Assembly: GCA_030625695.1 (NCBI GenBank) | Contig: DAOUQK010000025.1 | Coordinates: forward strand, 1 to 19,094 | Direction: 5' to 3' | Length of the DNA: 19,094 nt | From: Paracoccaceae bacterium | Lineage (GTDB): Bacteria > Pseudomonadota > Alphaproteobacteria > Rhodobacterales > Rhodobacteraceae | Shown: piece after piece, positions 1-6,627 of the stretch | Layout: each line of letters begins with the position of its first letter | Position numbering within the stretch: position 1 is the first letter of the stretch | The notes under the pieces: model-generated | Seen by the model: only the letters and a program-made list of their open reading frames with translations | The model's database searches: none | What the model was told of the DNA's origin: nothing | Program-made: the position numbers and the translations under genes

Positions 1-1616
1 ACCACCATGGCGATCTGCTCGGGGCGGACCGCCTCTTCGACCATCACACCGGTGTTTTCCTGACTTTCAGCTTCGCCCAGTTGCTTTTCCAACTCGGGGA
101 TCACGCCGTAAGACAGCTCTCCGGCTTTGCCGAGATTGCCTTCGCGCTTGGCGATATCCAACTCGGCCCGCGCCTTTTCCAGGGCTTCCTTGATGTCACG
201 CGCGCCGGCCATCTTGTCGCGTTCGGCCTGCCATTGCGCGGTCATCTCGGTGCTGTGTTCCTGCAAACCGCTCAGGTCTTTCTCCAGCGTTTCCAGACGG
301 TCGCGCGACGCGGTGTCGTCCTCCTGCCGCAAGGCTTCGGCCTCAATCTGCATTTGCAGGATCTGGCGGTCAAGCGCGTCGAGTTCTTCGGGTTTACTAT
401 CGACTTCCATCCGCAGGCGGCTGGCGGCCTCGTCCATCAGGTCAATCGCCTTGTCGGGCAAAAACCGGTCAGTGATATAGCGATGGCTAAGGGTCGCGGC
501 CGACACCAAGGCGCTGTCGGAAATCCGCACGCCGTGGTGCAATTCGTACTTTTCCTTGATGCCTCGCAGGATCGAAACCGTGTCTTCGACCGTCGGTTCG
601 GCCACGACAATCGGCTGGAACCGCCGCGCCAATGCCGCGTCCTTTTCGACGTATTTACGGTATTCATCCAAAGTGGTCGCACCGACGCAGTGCAGTTCAC
701 CCCGCGCCAAAGCCGGTTTGATCAGGTTCGCCGCATCCATCGCGCCGTCCGACTTACCTGCACCGACAAGCGTGTGCATTTCGTCGATAAACAGGATTAT
801 TTCACCCGCCGCCTCGGTGACTTCGGTCAGAACCGCCTTAAGCCGCTCTTCAAATTCGCCGCGATACTTCGCACCGGCAATCAATGCGCCCATATCCAGC
901 GAAAGCAGCTTTTTATCTTTGAGCGATTCCGGCACGTCACCGTTGATGATCCGCAACGCCAAACCTTCGGCAATCGCGGTTTTACCCACGCCCGGCTCAC
1001 CAATCAGCACCGGATTATTCTTGGTTCGACGGGAAAGCACCTGCATGGTGCGCCGGATTTCTTCGTCCCGGCCAATGATCGGATCAATTTTACCCTGTGC
1101 CGCCGCCTCGGTCAGATCGCGGGCGTATTTCTTAAGTGCGTCATAACCATCTTCGGCCGTCGCCGTATCAGCGGTGCGCCCTTTGCGAATGTCATTGATC
1201 GCCTCGTTCAGCTTTTGCGCCGTCACAGCACCCGCATCCAGCGCGTCTTTGGCCTTGGATTTGACCATGCACAACGCCATCAGCAGCCGTTCGACCGGCA
1301 CAAAACTATCGCCGGCCTTTTCGGCCAGCTTCTCGGCCTCGGCCAGAACTTTGCCGGTGGTGGTATCAAGGTACGCCTGCGCGCCATCACCGCTGACTTT
1401 GGCGATTTTTCCCATCGCCACGTCCAACGCTTCGACCACGCGGGCGGGCGTGCCGCCGCTTCGGGTGATCAGGTTGCTTGCCAGCCCTTGATCGTCATCC
1501 ATCAAGGCCTTCAGTATATGTTCGGGGGTCAGTCGCTGATGGGTTTCGCGCATCGCAATCGTCTGAGCTGCCTGCACAAAACCGCGTGCCCGCTCGGTGA
1601 ACTTGTTTAAGTCCAT
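1..1616 (-). CDS. clpB: ATP-dependent chaperone/disaggregase ClpB (N-terminal part, truncated by window edge)
   Basis: ClpB is a cytosolic hexameric AAA+ disaggregase that works with DnaK/DnaJ/GrpE to thread proteins out of heat-induced aggregates. Only the first 538 codons are present; the rest lies beyond base 1. The reverse-strand protein begins MDLNKFTERARGF, the usual ClpB start. It contains the N domain (about 1-150), then NBD1 with Walker A GEPGVGKT near residue 205 and Walker B ILFIDEMH near 272-279. The charged coiled-coil middle domain follows from about residue 405, which distinguishes ClpB from ClpA/ClpC. Walker A and B positions match E. coli ClpB within a few residues. The ATG at 1614-1616 is preceded by AAGGAG (about 1624-1629). 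A sigma-32-like promoter lies about 75 bp upstream. A long open frame on the opposite strand is a shadow of this gene. Confidence 0.97.
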   Translation of the reverse strand, partial: MDLNKFTERARGFVQAAQTIAMRETHQRLTPEHILKALMDDDQGLASNLITRSGGTPARVVEALDVAMGKIAKVSGDGAQAYLDTTTGKVLAEAEKLAEKAGDSFVPVERLLMALCMVKSKAKDALDAGAVTAQKLNEAINDIRKGRTADTATAEDGYDALKKYARDLTEAAAQGKIDPIIGRDEEIRRTMQVLSRRTKNNPVLIGEPGVGKTAIAEGLALRIINGDVPESLKDKKLLSLDMGALIAGAKYRGEFEERLKAVLTEVTEAAGEIILFIDEMHTLVGAGKSDGAMDAANLIKPALARGELHCVGATTLDEYRKYVEKDAALARRFQPIVVAEPTVEDTVSILRGIKEKYELHHGVRISDSALVSAATLSHRYITDRFLPDKAIDLMDEAASRLRMEVDSKPEELDALDRQILQMQIEAEALRQEDDTASRDRLETLEKDLSGLQEHSTEMTAQWQAERDKMAGARDIKEALEKARAELDIAKREGNLGKAGELSYGVIPELEKQLGEAESQENTGVMVEEAVRPEQIAMV

Positions 1617-1690
1617 TGCCGTCTCCTTTTTAAAGCGCCCTTTTGGTTTCAGCGCCCGCTTTGCAGCACGCCATTATCAGGGCCTCGCAT

Positions 1691-1721
1691 TTTATCTGGG
1701 GTTAATTCGCCGACATTCAAG
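1691..1721 (-). promoter_or_regulatory. Heat-shock (sigma-32/RpoH) promoter of clpB
   Basis: Read on the minus strand, CTTGAA (1721-1716) is followed by a 14-nt spacer and CCCCAGATA (1701-1693). This fits the RpoH consensus CTTGAA-N13-15-CCCCATNTA with one mismatch in the first eight -10 bases. It points into clpB, a classic RpoH target, and leaves a leader of about 70 nt before the ATG. Motif, orientation and target gene all agree. Confidence 0.85.
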
Positions 1722-1861
1722 GGTAAATTAGTGCGCAAAATGACGCGGATTTACGGGGAGTTTATTCGGATTAAGAAAGCGCTAACGCGAATATACCCCG
1801 CCTTGGCCTCAGTTTCGCAGCAATTCGAGCCGATAACAGTCGTTGAAACGGAGGCGCCCAC

Positions 1862-2134
1862 ATGCTTGTCACGGATATTGAAATTGCACAGTATTACTAT
1901 TGTTCGGGCTCATCGCGCCATATTGCCAATGTCAGCATGACTTTGAAACATCAGGTCACTACGCTGTTTTGCCGTCTTGATCTGCCCGAGGATGAAAACG
2001 CCAAAGATCGCGCAACCGCTTTTGTCGCCGAGGCAACCCGGCAATTGCTAAGGATGCCCGAATACCGTTCAGGACGTCAAACGCTGTCGTTCAGCGAAAC
2101 ACTCGGCGGGTTTTCTGCGCTCCAATCGGCATAG
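1862..2134 (+). CDS. Hypothetical small protein (90 aa)
   Basis: I do not recognise this protein. It is divergent from clpB and upstream of pyrF. The ATG at 1862 has a strong Shine-Dalgarno GGAGG (1850-1854) with 7-nt spacing, the best reason to call it real. The sequence is soluble-looking, without a signal peptide or membrane segment. An N-terminal stretch has three consecutive tyrosines (residues 11-13) and is followed by a segment with a Cys (FCRLDLPEDEN) and a mixed-charge C-terminal half (RATAFVAEATRQLLRMPEYRSG). The gap to pyrF is 56 bp and holds a hairpin, so co-transcription with pyrF is possible but unproven. An overlapping frame at 1731-1940 has no comparable ribosome binding site. 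A start further downstream cannot be excluded. Confidence 0.6.
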   Translation: MLVTDIEIAQYYYCSGSSRHIANVSMTLKHQVTTLFCRLDLPEDENAKDRATAFVAEATRQLLRMPEYRSGRQTLSFSETLGGFSALQSA

Positions 2135-2160
2135 ACAAACACTGCTGTCAAAGTTAGGCA

Positions 2161-2185
2161 GGCCTCGCACCCAAAAAGCGAGGCC
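2161..2185 (+). promoter_or_regulatory. Perfect 8-bp inverted repeat at the pyrF translation start
   Basis: GGCCTCGC (2161-2168) and GCGAGGCC (2178-2185) form a perfect GC-rich stem with a 9-nt A-rich loop. The stem ends 5 nt before the pyrF GTG start. The right arm contains the only purine-rich Shine-Dalgarno-like bases (GCGAGG), so folding would hide the ribosome binding site. No U-tract follows, so it does not look like an intrinsic terminator of the upstream gene. A role in pyrF translation is inferred. Confidence 0.5.
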
Positions 2186-2190
2186 ATAAA

Positions 2191-2886
2191 GTGTCCAATG
2201 ATCGTCTAATCGTCGCCCTTGATGTCGCCAACGCCGTTCAGGGTCTGGAACTGGCCACTAAACTGGGCGACAGCGTCAGTTTCTATAAAATCGGCCTGGG
2301 CATGCTGACCGGTGGCGGGCTGGCGCTGGCCAATGAGTTGATCCAGGAACACGGAAAACGCATTTTCCTGGATATGAAGCTGTTTGATATCAGCAATACG
2401 ATCGAGGCTGCGGTGCGGGGGCTGGCGGCGTTTGACCTTGATTTCCTGACGGTTCAGGGCGACCCGCATGTTATTCGTGCGGCCAAAATCGGTGCCGAGG
2501 GCAGTAATCTGAAAATACTTGGGGTGACCATCCTGACCTCGCTTGACCGGCAAGACCTGGACGATGGGCTGATCAAACCCGGCAATCTGCCCGATTTGGT
2601 GCTGGAACGTGCAGGTCGGGCGTTCGAGGCCGGGGCTCACGGGGTCATCGCCTCGCCAATGGAAGCGGCGCAAATACGGGCTTTGCCACAGGCAAGCGGG
2701 CGGTTGATTGTCACGCCGGGCGTGCGCCCCAAAGGGGCGGACAAGGGCGATCAGAAACGGGTGACCACCCCGGCTGAGGCGATTGCCAATGGTGCGGACC
2801 ACATAGTTGTGGGCCGCCCGATTTATCAATCTGTTGATCCGCGTGGTGCTGCACAGGCCATCCAAAGTAATTTGCGCGGGCTTTGA
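2191..2886 (+). CDS. pyrF: Orotidine 5'-phosphate decarboxylase
   Basis: PyrF decarboxylates OMP to UMP in the last step of de novo pyrimidine synthesis in the cytosol. The 231-aa length is typical of the bacterial TIM-barrel enzyme. The Lys-Asp-Lys-Asp catalytic network is visible: K33 in FYKIG, then D61, K63 and D66 in FLDMKLFDIS. D11 in VALDV and the phosphate-gripping motifs VTPGVRPKG and VVGRPI near the C-terminus are also present. The start is GTG (2191). A nearby ATG at 2198 is out of frame. The ribosome binding site is weak and lies inside a hairpin. The gene stands alone after the 90-aa unknown and is followed by a non-coding gap with terminator-like structures. Confidence 0.96.
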   Translation: MSNDRLIVALDVANAVQGLELATKLGDSVSFYKIGLGMLTGGGLALANELIQEHGKRIFLDMKLFDISNTIEAAVRGLAAFDLDFLTVQGDPHVIRAAKIGAEGSNLKILGVTILTSLDRQDLDDGLIKPGNLPDLVLERAGRAFEAGAHGVIASPMEAAQIRALPQASGRLIVTPGVRPKGADKGDQKRVTTPAEAIANGADHIVVGRPIYQSVDPRGAAQAIQSNLRGL

Positions 2887-2990
2887 TTTAATAAAATTGG
2901 CCTGTGCCCGGAAAGGCACATTTAAAAGAACTATTCAAAACTATGGAATTCCTTACTTTGCTAAATAGTTTTTTTGGGCAATTCTATATT
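2887..2990 (+). other. AT-rich pyrF 3' region with weak terminator-like hairpins
   Basis: No gene is visible here. A 6-bp stem TGTGCC/GGCACA (2903-2908 and 2915-2920, loop CGGAAA) lies 16 bp after the pyrF stop and is followed by TTTAAAA. Further on, AAAACTAT (2937-2944) can pair with ATAGTTTT (2965-2972). AACTATT (2929-2935) competes for the same right arm (2964-2970). Seven Ts follow at 2969-2975. Either structure could end pyrF transcription, but both stems are weak. TATATT at 2985-2990 could be a -10 box for the structured RNA downstream; no convincing -35 was found. Confidence 0.35.
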
Positions 2991-2995
2991 TGAAA

Positions 2996-3067
2996 CACTC
3001 CCCCAACGGACCGTCTCTTCCTGAGGTTCGTTACCTCCCCCCGCCTCAGCAGCGGGGGGTCTTTCTT
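2996..3067 (+). ncRNA. Candidate small RNA with C-rich body and strong 3' terminator
   Basis: This stretch has no open frame but is structured. GAGGT (3023-3027) pairs with ACCTC (3033-3037). A strong terminator hairpin follows at 3037-3059. CTGAG (3021-3025) is complementary to CTCAG in the terminator loop (3045-3049), which would allow a pseudoknot or an alternative fold. The single-stranded parts are C/U-rich (CTCCCCC, CTCTTCC, CCTCCCCCC), resembling anti-Shine-Dalgarno stretches. R. sphaeroides CcsR RNAs are known to carry CCUCCUCCC loops, but I do not claim homology. It lies between pyrF and the convergent ilvE, so it could instead be the far 3' UTR of pyrF. The 5' end is a guess. Confidence 0.3.
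3037..3067 (+). terminator. Intrinsic terminator (plus strand)
   Basis: A perfect 8-bp stem CCCCCCGC (3037-3044) / GCGGGGGG (3052-3059) with a 7-nt loop is followed by TCTTTCTT (3060-3067). The U-rich tract is present only on the plus-strand transcript. It therefore ends transcription coming from pyrF or from a small RNA in the gap, and not ilvE. Confidence 0.8.
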
Positions 3068-3100
3068 ATAAAGCTTTGAAAACTCACTTAATCGGGCCAA

Positions 3101-3967
3101 TTACAGCCGCACGATTTTCTCGTAACCTTCGGCAATATCGCGCGTTAACGCCCCGACTTCAAAATTGTATTCACCAATCTGGCCCACCGGCGTTACTTCG
3201 GCGGCGGTTCCGGTCAGCCAGCATTGTTCGAAACTTTCAAGCTCGTCCGGCATGATGTGGCGTTCAATCACGTTGATCTGGCGGTCCTTCAACATGCCAA
3301 TCACCGTCTGGCGGGTGATCCCGTTCAAAAAGCAATCCGGATCGGGTGTGTGTACCTCGCCATCTTTGACAAAGAAAATATTCGCGCCCGTCGCTTCGGC
3401 CACATAGCCGCGATAGTCGAACATCATGGCGTCTGAACAGCCTTTTGCCTCGGCTGCGTGTTTGGACATGGTGCAGATCATATAAAGCCCGGCCGCCTTG
3501 GCATGGCTGGGAATGGTTTCGGGGCTGGGACGTTTCCATTTCGAGATGTCCAGTTTGGCACCTTTGTATTTGGCGTCACCGTAATACGCGCCCCATTCCC
3601 ACACCGCGATGGCAAGGCGAACCGGATTGCGGGCTGACGCCACGCCCATGTCTTCGCCCGCCCCGCGCCAGGCGATGGCGCGGACGTAAGCGTCAGTCAG
3701 GCCACTGGCGGCCAGGGTTTCGACCTTGGCCGCTTCAATCTCATCCACAGTAAAGGGGATTTGAAAATCCACCATATTGGCCGAGCGGTGAAGACGTTCA
3801 GAATGCTGACGGGATTTGAAAATCTTGCCGTTATACGCCCGTTCGCCTTCGAACACCGAACTGGCATAATGCATGGCGTGGGTCAGGATGTGAATGTTGG
3901 CGTCGCGCCAGTCGATCAACTTACCATCCAGCCAAATCTGACCGTCCCGATCATCATATCCTGACAT
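3101..3967 (-). CDS. ilvE: Branched-chain amino acid aminotransferase
   Basis: This is a fold-type IV PLP transaminase that interconverts Leu/Ile/Val and their 2-oxo acids with glutamate/2-oxoglutarate. At 288 aa it has the usual bacterial IlvE length. K157 in IPSHAKAAG is the expected Schiff-base lysine. E191 in EATGANIFF is the pyridine-nitrogen contact. N-terminal HYASSVFEGERAY and the C-terminal LTGTAAEVTPV are phosphate/substrate-binding motifs of the family. The ATG at 3965-3967 is preceded by AGGAGAG. The gene is divergent from the petP-petR pair across a 160-bp intergenic region, so the promoters or operators may be shared. D-amino-acid transaminase and ADC lyase of the same fold are less likely given the EGERAY and SHAKAAG sequence. 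Confidence 0.95.
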   Translation of the reverse strand: MSGYDDRDGQIWLDGKLIDWRDANIHILTHAMHYASSVFEGERAYNGKIFKSRQHSERLHRSANMVDFQIPFTVDEIEAAKVETLAASGLTDAYVRAIAWRGAGEDMGVASARNPVRLAIAVWEWGAYYGDAKYKGAKLDISKWKRPSPETIPSHAKAAGLYMICTMSKHAAEAKGCSDAMMFDYRGYVAEATGANIFFVKDGEVHTPDPDCFLNGITRQTVIGMLKDRQINVIERHIMPDELESFEQCWLTGTAAEVTPVGQIGEYNFEVGALTRDIAEGYEKIVRL

Positions 3968-4000
3968 TCTTCACTCTCCTGCACGTGGGTTCTTTTGCAT

Positions 4001-4063
4001 ATATTGCGCGAATAATGACCATAACGGACATAATATTGCGTGAAAACTGCGATTCGATATCGC
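4001..4063. promoter_or_regulatory. Possible operator region between ilvE and petP
   Basis: Within the divergent 160-bp ilvE-petP gap, ATATTGCG occurs twice in direct orientation (4001-4008 and 4033-4040). The 32-bp offset is about three helical turns. Next to it, GCGAT (4049-4053) and ATCGC (4059-4063) form an inverted repeat that overlaps the 8-bp palindrome CGATATCG. MarR-type regulators often bind short palindromes in their own promoter, so autoregulation by PetP is a reasonable inference. No binding data support this. Confidence 0.35.
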
Positions 4064-4127
4064 TTCACCCTTGGAATGTCAACAACGCTGACGTAAGCTG
4101 AAACAAACGAGTGATGAGGGTCTGGGG

Positions 4128-4640
4128 ATGTCGGACGGGCGAATGGCGCAGGTCTACGGGGGCGAAAGCCTGTTGTTTCTGACTGATGAGCAGTTGCGGC
4201 AGGGGATTGAGGCGATGTTTTTTGCCTACCGCGGGTTCACGGCTGATCCTGATCGAATTCTTGGCGAATTGGCTTACGGTCGGGCGCATCACAGGGCGAT
4301 TCATTTCATCAACCGGGTGTCGGGAACAACGGTGAATAACCTGCTGGCCATTCTTGGTGTTACCAAACAATCCCTGAACCGGGTGCTGCGTACGTTGATT
4401 GCTGACGGGCTGGTGGAAAGCCGGGTTGGCACAATCGACAAGCGCGAGCGCCACTTGTTTCTGACCGAAGCCGGGCACGCATTGGAAACCCGGCTGTCGG
4501 ACGCGCAGCGGGCCAGAATGCGAGCCGCCTTTCGCGATGCCGGACCCGAGGCCGTGGCGGGTTTCAAACAGGTGTTGGAAGCAATGATGGACCGAGACAT
4601 GCGCCACGCTTATGGCAAAATGCGGGGGAACACGACATGA
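4128..4640 (+). CDS. petP: MarR-family transcriptional regulator PetP
   Basis: This 170-aa cytosolic DNA-binding protein has a winged helix of MarR type. The helix-turn-helix spans about residues 65-90 (VNNLLAILGVTKQSLNRVLR), followed by the wing with the family signature DKRERHLFLTEAG. The helices on either side form the dimer interface. It overlaps the next gene by ATGA. A MarR-like gene translationally coupled to an OmpR-type response regulator matches petP-petR of Rhodobacter capsulatus, where the pair lies upstream of the petABC (cytochrome bc1) operon and petR was reported as needed for growth. The ATG at 4128 follows GAGGG and GGGG; a second in-frame ATG at 4143 is possible. Assignment as MarR is firm; assignment as PetP rests on the gene pair. 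Confidence 0.85.
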   Translation: MSDGRMAQVYGGESLLFLTDEQLRQGIEAMFFAYRGFTADPDRILGELAYGRAHHRAIHFINRVSGTTVNNLLAILGVTKQSLNRVLRTLIADGLVESRVGTIDKRERHLFLTEAGHALETRLSDAQRARMRAAFRDAGPEAVAGFKQVLEAMMDRDMRHAYGKMRGNTT

Positions 4641-5338
4641 GTGCGCTGGACGCCCATTTGTTGATTGTTGATGACGACGAGCGCATTCGCGATCTGTTGA
4701 AGAAATTCCTGATGCGGCACGGGTTTCTGGTGACAGCGGCACGGGACGCGGAACATGCGCGCCGGGTTTTGAAGGGATTGGAGTTTGATCTGATCGTTAT
4801 GGATGTGATGATGCCGGGCGAAGACGGGGTTTCGCTGACTCGGAGTCTGCGTGAAATCCTGAGCACACCAATCCTGCTGCTGACTGCCAAGGGTGAAACT
4901 GAAAACCGCATTGCCGGGTTGGAGGCAGGAGCAGATGATTATCTGCCCAAGCCGTTTGAACCCAAAGAGTTGTTGCTGCGGATCAATGCGATATTGCGGC
5001 GGATGCCGGAAACACCGGTGGCTGAAACGGTGCCGAAAATCCTGCATCTGGGGCCAATCCGTTATGACATAGAACGTGGCGAGATGTGGCAAGGTGATAC
5101 CCCGGTACGTCTGACCGCGACCGAAAGCCAGCTGATGAAGATATTCGCGGCCTTTCCCGGGGAACCGGTGACACGCGCCAAGCTGGTTGAAGATCTTGGT
5201 CGGGATCGGGGGCAGGCGCAGGAACGGGCGGTGGATGTGCAGATCACCCGGTTGCGACGCAAGGTAGAGCCTAATCCGAAACAGCCGCGCTATTTGCAGA
5301 CGGTGCGGGGTGCTGGGTATATGCTGGCACCGGATTGA
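4637..5338 (+). CDS. petR: OmpR-family response regulator PetR
   Basis: A 233-aa two-domain response regulator. The receiver domain (about 5-120) has acidic pocket D12-D14, phospho-acceptor D56 in IVMDVMMPG, switch T83 in LLTAK and K105 in LPKPFEP. The OmpR/PhoB-type winged helix (about 130-232) contains VQITRLRRKVEPNP and ends YLQTVRGAGYMLAP. Its start overlaps the petP stop (ATGA). No sensor kinase gene is adjacent, so its phosphodonor is unknown here. In R. capsulatus PetR lies next to the cytochrome bc1 genes. Here the next gene is an HDAC-like deacetylase, so that linkage is lost or lies elsewhere. Confidence 0.88.
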   Translation: MSALDAHLLIVDDDERIRDLLKKFLMRHGFLVTAARDAEHARRVLKGLEFDLIVMDVMMPGEDGVSLTRSLREILSTPILLLTAKGETENRIAGLEAGADDYLPKPFEPKELLLRINAILRRMPETPVAETVPKILHLGPIRYDIERGEMWQGDTPVRLTATESQLMKIFAAFPGEPVTRAKLVEDLGRDRGQAQERAVDVQITRLRRKVEPNPKQPRYLQTVRGAGYMLAPD

Positions 5339-5451
5339 CGGGGCGGGAGCCGCTTTGCGGCGATTCTAAGCCTCCCCTCTCGGGCCTGCAAGCAGGCCCT
5401 GACGGGTAACGGGACGGGAGTTTACTTGGCGAGATGAAGAGTGGAGTTTCG
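5339..5451 (+). repeat. Palindromic intergenic region between petR and the deacetylase gene
   Basis: Two hairpins lie in tandem. GCCGC-TTT-GCGGC is at 5349-5361. The near-perfect palindrome GGGCCTGC-AA-GCAGGCCC is at 5382-5399. Neither is followed by a U-tract. The end of the gap (ACGGGAGTTTACTTGGC, then GAGATGAAGAG) resembles an intergenic motif that I recall as frequent in Rhodobacteraceae, with a shorter relative at 14174-14197. A terminator for petR or a degenerate interspersed repeat are both possible. Confidence 0.4.
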
Positions 5452-6378
5452 ATGAAGACTGCCCTGATCACCCACGCGGATTGTCTGAACCATGTAACAC
5501 CAGATGGCCATCCTGAGCGGGTGGCGCGGTTGGAGCATGTGTTGCATGCATTGGAGCCGTTGGATTTGAACCGGGTGACAGCGCCGTTGGCGGCGGATGA
5601 TGATATTTTAAGGGTGCATCCGGCCAGTTATCTGGCAGATCTGCGGCGGAATTCCCCCAGTGACCAGTTTTTTCAGATTGATGGGGATACCTGGATGTCG
5701 CCCGGATCACTTGATGCGGCATTTCGGGCGGCAGGGGCGGTGGTGCGCGGGGTTGATATGGTTTTGAACGGCGAAGCGACAAATGCTTTTGCTGCTGTGC
5801 GCCCGCCGGGGCACCATGCCGAAACGGACACGGCCATGGGGTTTTGCCTGTTTGGCAATGCCGCGTTGGCGGCGAAATATGCGTTAGATCATCATGGGTT
5901 GGCACGGGTCGCGGTTGTTGATTTCGATGTGCATCACGGCAATGGCACTCAGGATTTACTGTGGGATGAACCGCGTGCGTTGTTTATCAGCTCGCAACAG
6001 ATGCCGCTGTGGCCCGGGTCCGGCAAGCCGGACGAGACCGGCACTAGTGGCAACATCCTGAACCTGCCGTTGCCCCCCGACAGCGGCAGCGCCGAAATGC
6101 GCGTGGCCTGGCGCGACAAGGCCTTGCCGCGCCTGCGCAGTTTCGCACCCGAATTGATCATCATTTCCGCCGGGTTTGACGCGCATATGGACGACCCATT
6201 GGCGCAATTGAACTGGCAGACCGAGGATTTCACGTGGTTGACGCGCGAATTGTGTGCCGTGGCGCAAGAGGTTTGTCAGGGTCGCATCGTCTCGACTTTG
6301 GAAGGCGGGTATGATCTGAACGCGCTGAGTGCGGCCACCGCTGCGCATGTGCAAGAACTGATAAAGGCCGCGACATGA
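5452..6378 (+). CDS. Histone deacetylase-family (class II HDAC-like) zinc hydrolase
   Basis: Bacterial members of this arginase/deacetylase fold remove acetyl or other acyl groups from polyamines, lysines or small amides in the cytosol; the substrate here is unknown. All catalytic features are visible. H121-H122 in RPPGHHAE act as the base pair. D159 and H161 in DFDVHHGNGTQ, and D243 in AGFDAHMDDP, are the zinc ligands. Y287 in LEGGYDL is the transition-state tyrosine. I chose ATG 5452 because GTGGAG (5441-5446) sits 5 nt upstream. The in-frame ATG at 5434 would add six residues and has a poor ribosome binding site. The 308-aa length fits the family. The stop overlaps the xseB start by ATGA, so the two are co-translated. 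Confidence 0.92.
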   Translation: MKTALITHADCLNHVTPDGHPERVARLEHVLHALEPLDLNRVTAPLAADDDILRVHPASYLADLRRNSPSDQFFQIDGDTWMSPGSLDAAFRAAGAVVRGVDMVLNGEATNAFAAVRPPGHHAETDTAMGFCLFGNAALAAKYALDHHGLARVAVVDFDVHHGNGTQDLLWDEPRALFISSQQMPLWPGSGKPDETGTSGNILNLPLPPDSGSAEMRVAWRDKALPRLRSFAPELIIISAGFDAHMDDPLAQLNWQTEDFTWLTRELCAVAQEVCQGRIVSTLEGGYDLNALSAATAAHVQELIKAAT

Positions 6379-6617
6379 GTGATACACCTGTAAGCGAAAT
6401 GAGCTTTGAAGACGCGATGAAAGAGTTGGAGCACGTTGTTGGCCAGCTTGAACGTGGTGATGTGGCGCTGGATGCGTCGATCACGCTTTATGAACGCGGG
6501 GCGGCGTTGAAAAAGCGCTGCGAGGACGAATTGAAGCGTGCCGAAGAAAAAGTGGCGGCGATCACGTTGGATTCCGATGGGACCCCGACCGGGGTCAAAC
6601 CCGTCGAAGGGCTTTGA
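6375..6617 (+). CDS. xseB: Exodeoxyribonuclease VII small subunit
   Basis: XseB is the small subunit of ExoVII, which degrades single-stranded DNA into oligonucleotides. Several XseB copies wrap the XseA catalytic subunit. The 80-aa protein shows the family core MSFEDAMKELEHVVGQLERGD (about residues 9-29), then SITLYERGAALKKRCEDELKRAEEKV, two antiparallel amphipathic helices, and an acidic tail. It starts inside the deacetylase stop codon (ATGA) and ends 10 bp before the ispA start. The xseB-ispA-dxs order is widespread in proteobacteria, which strongly supports the call. Confidence 0.95.
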   Translation: MSDTPVSEMSFEDAMKELEHVVGQLERGDVALDASITLYERGAALKKRCEDELKRAEEKVAAITLDSDGTPTGVKPVEGL

Positions 6618-6627
6618 GCGTCGGACC

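Noticed and set aside
81..1610. A 509-codon open frame on the plus strand
   Set aside because: It lies opposite clpB in a codon-phase shadow, has no family motifs, and clpB has unmistakable Walker motifs on the minus strand.
3037..3067. Bidirectional terminator for pyrF and ilvE
   Set aside because: On the minus strand the hairpin is followed by AGGTAACG, not a U-tract, so only plus-strand termination is supported.
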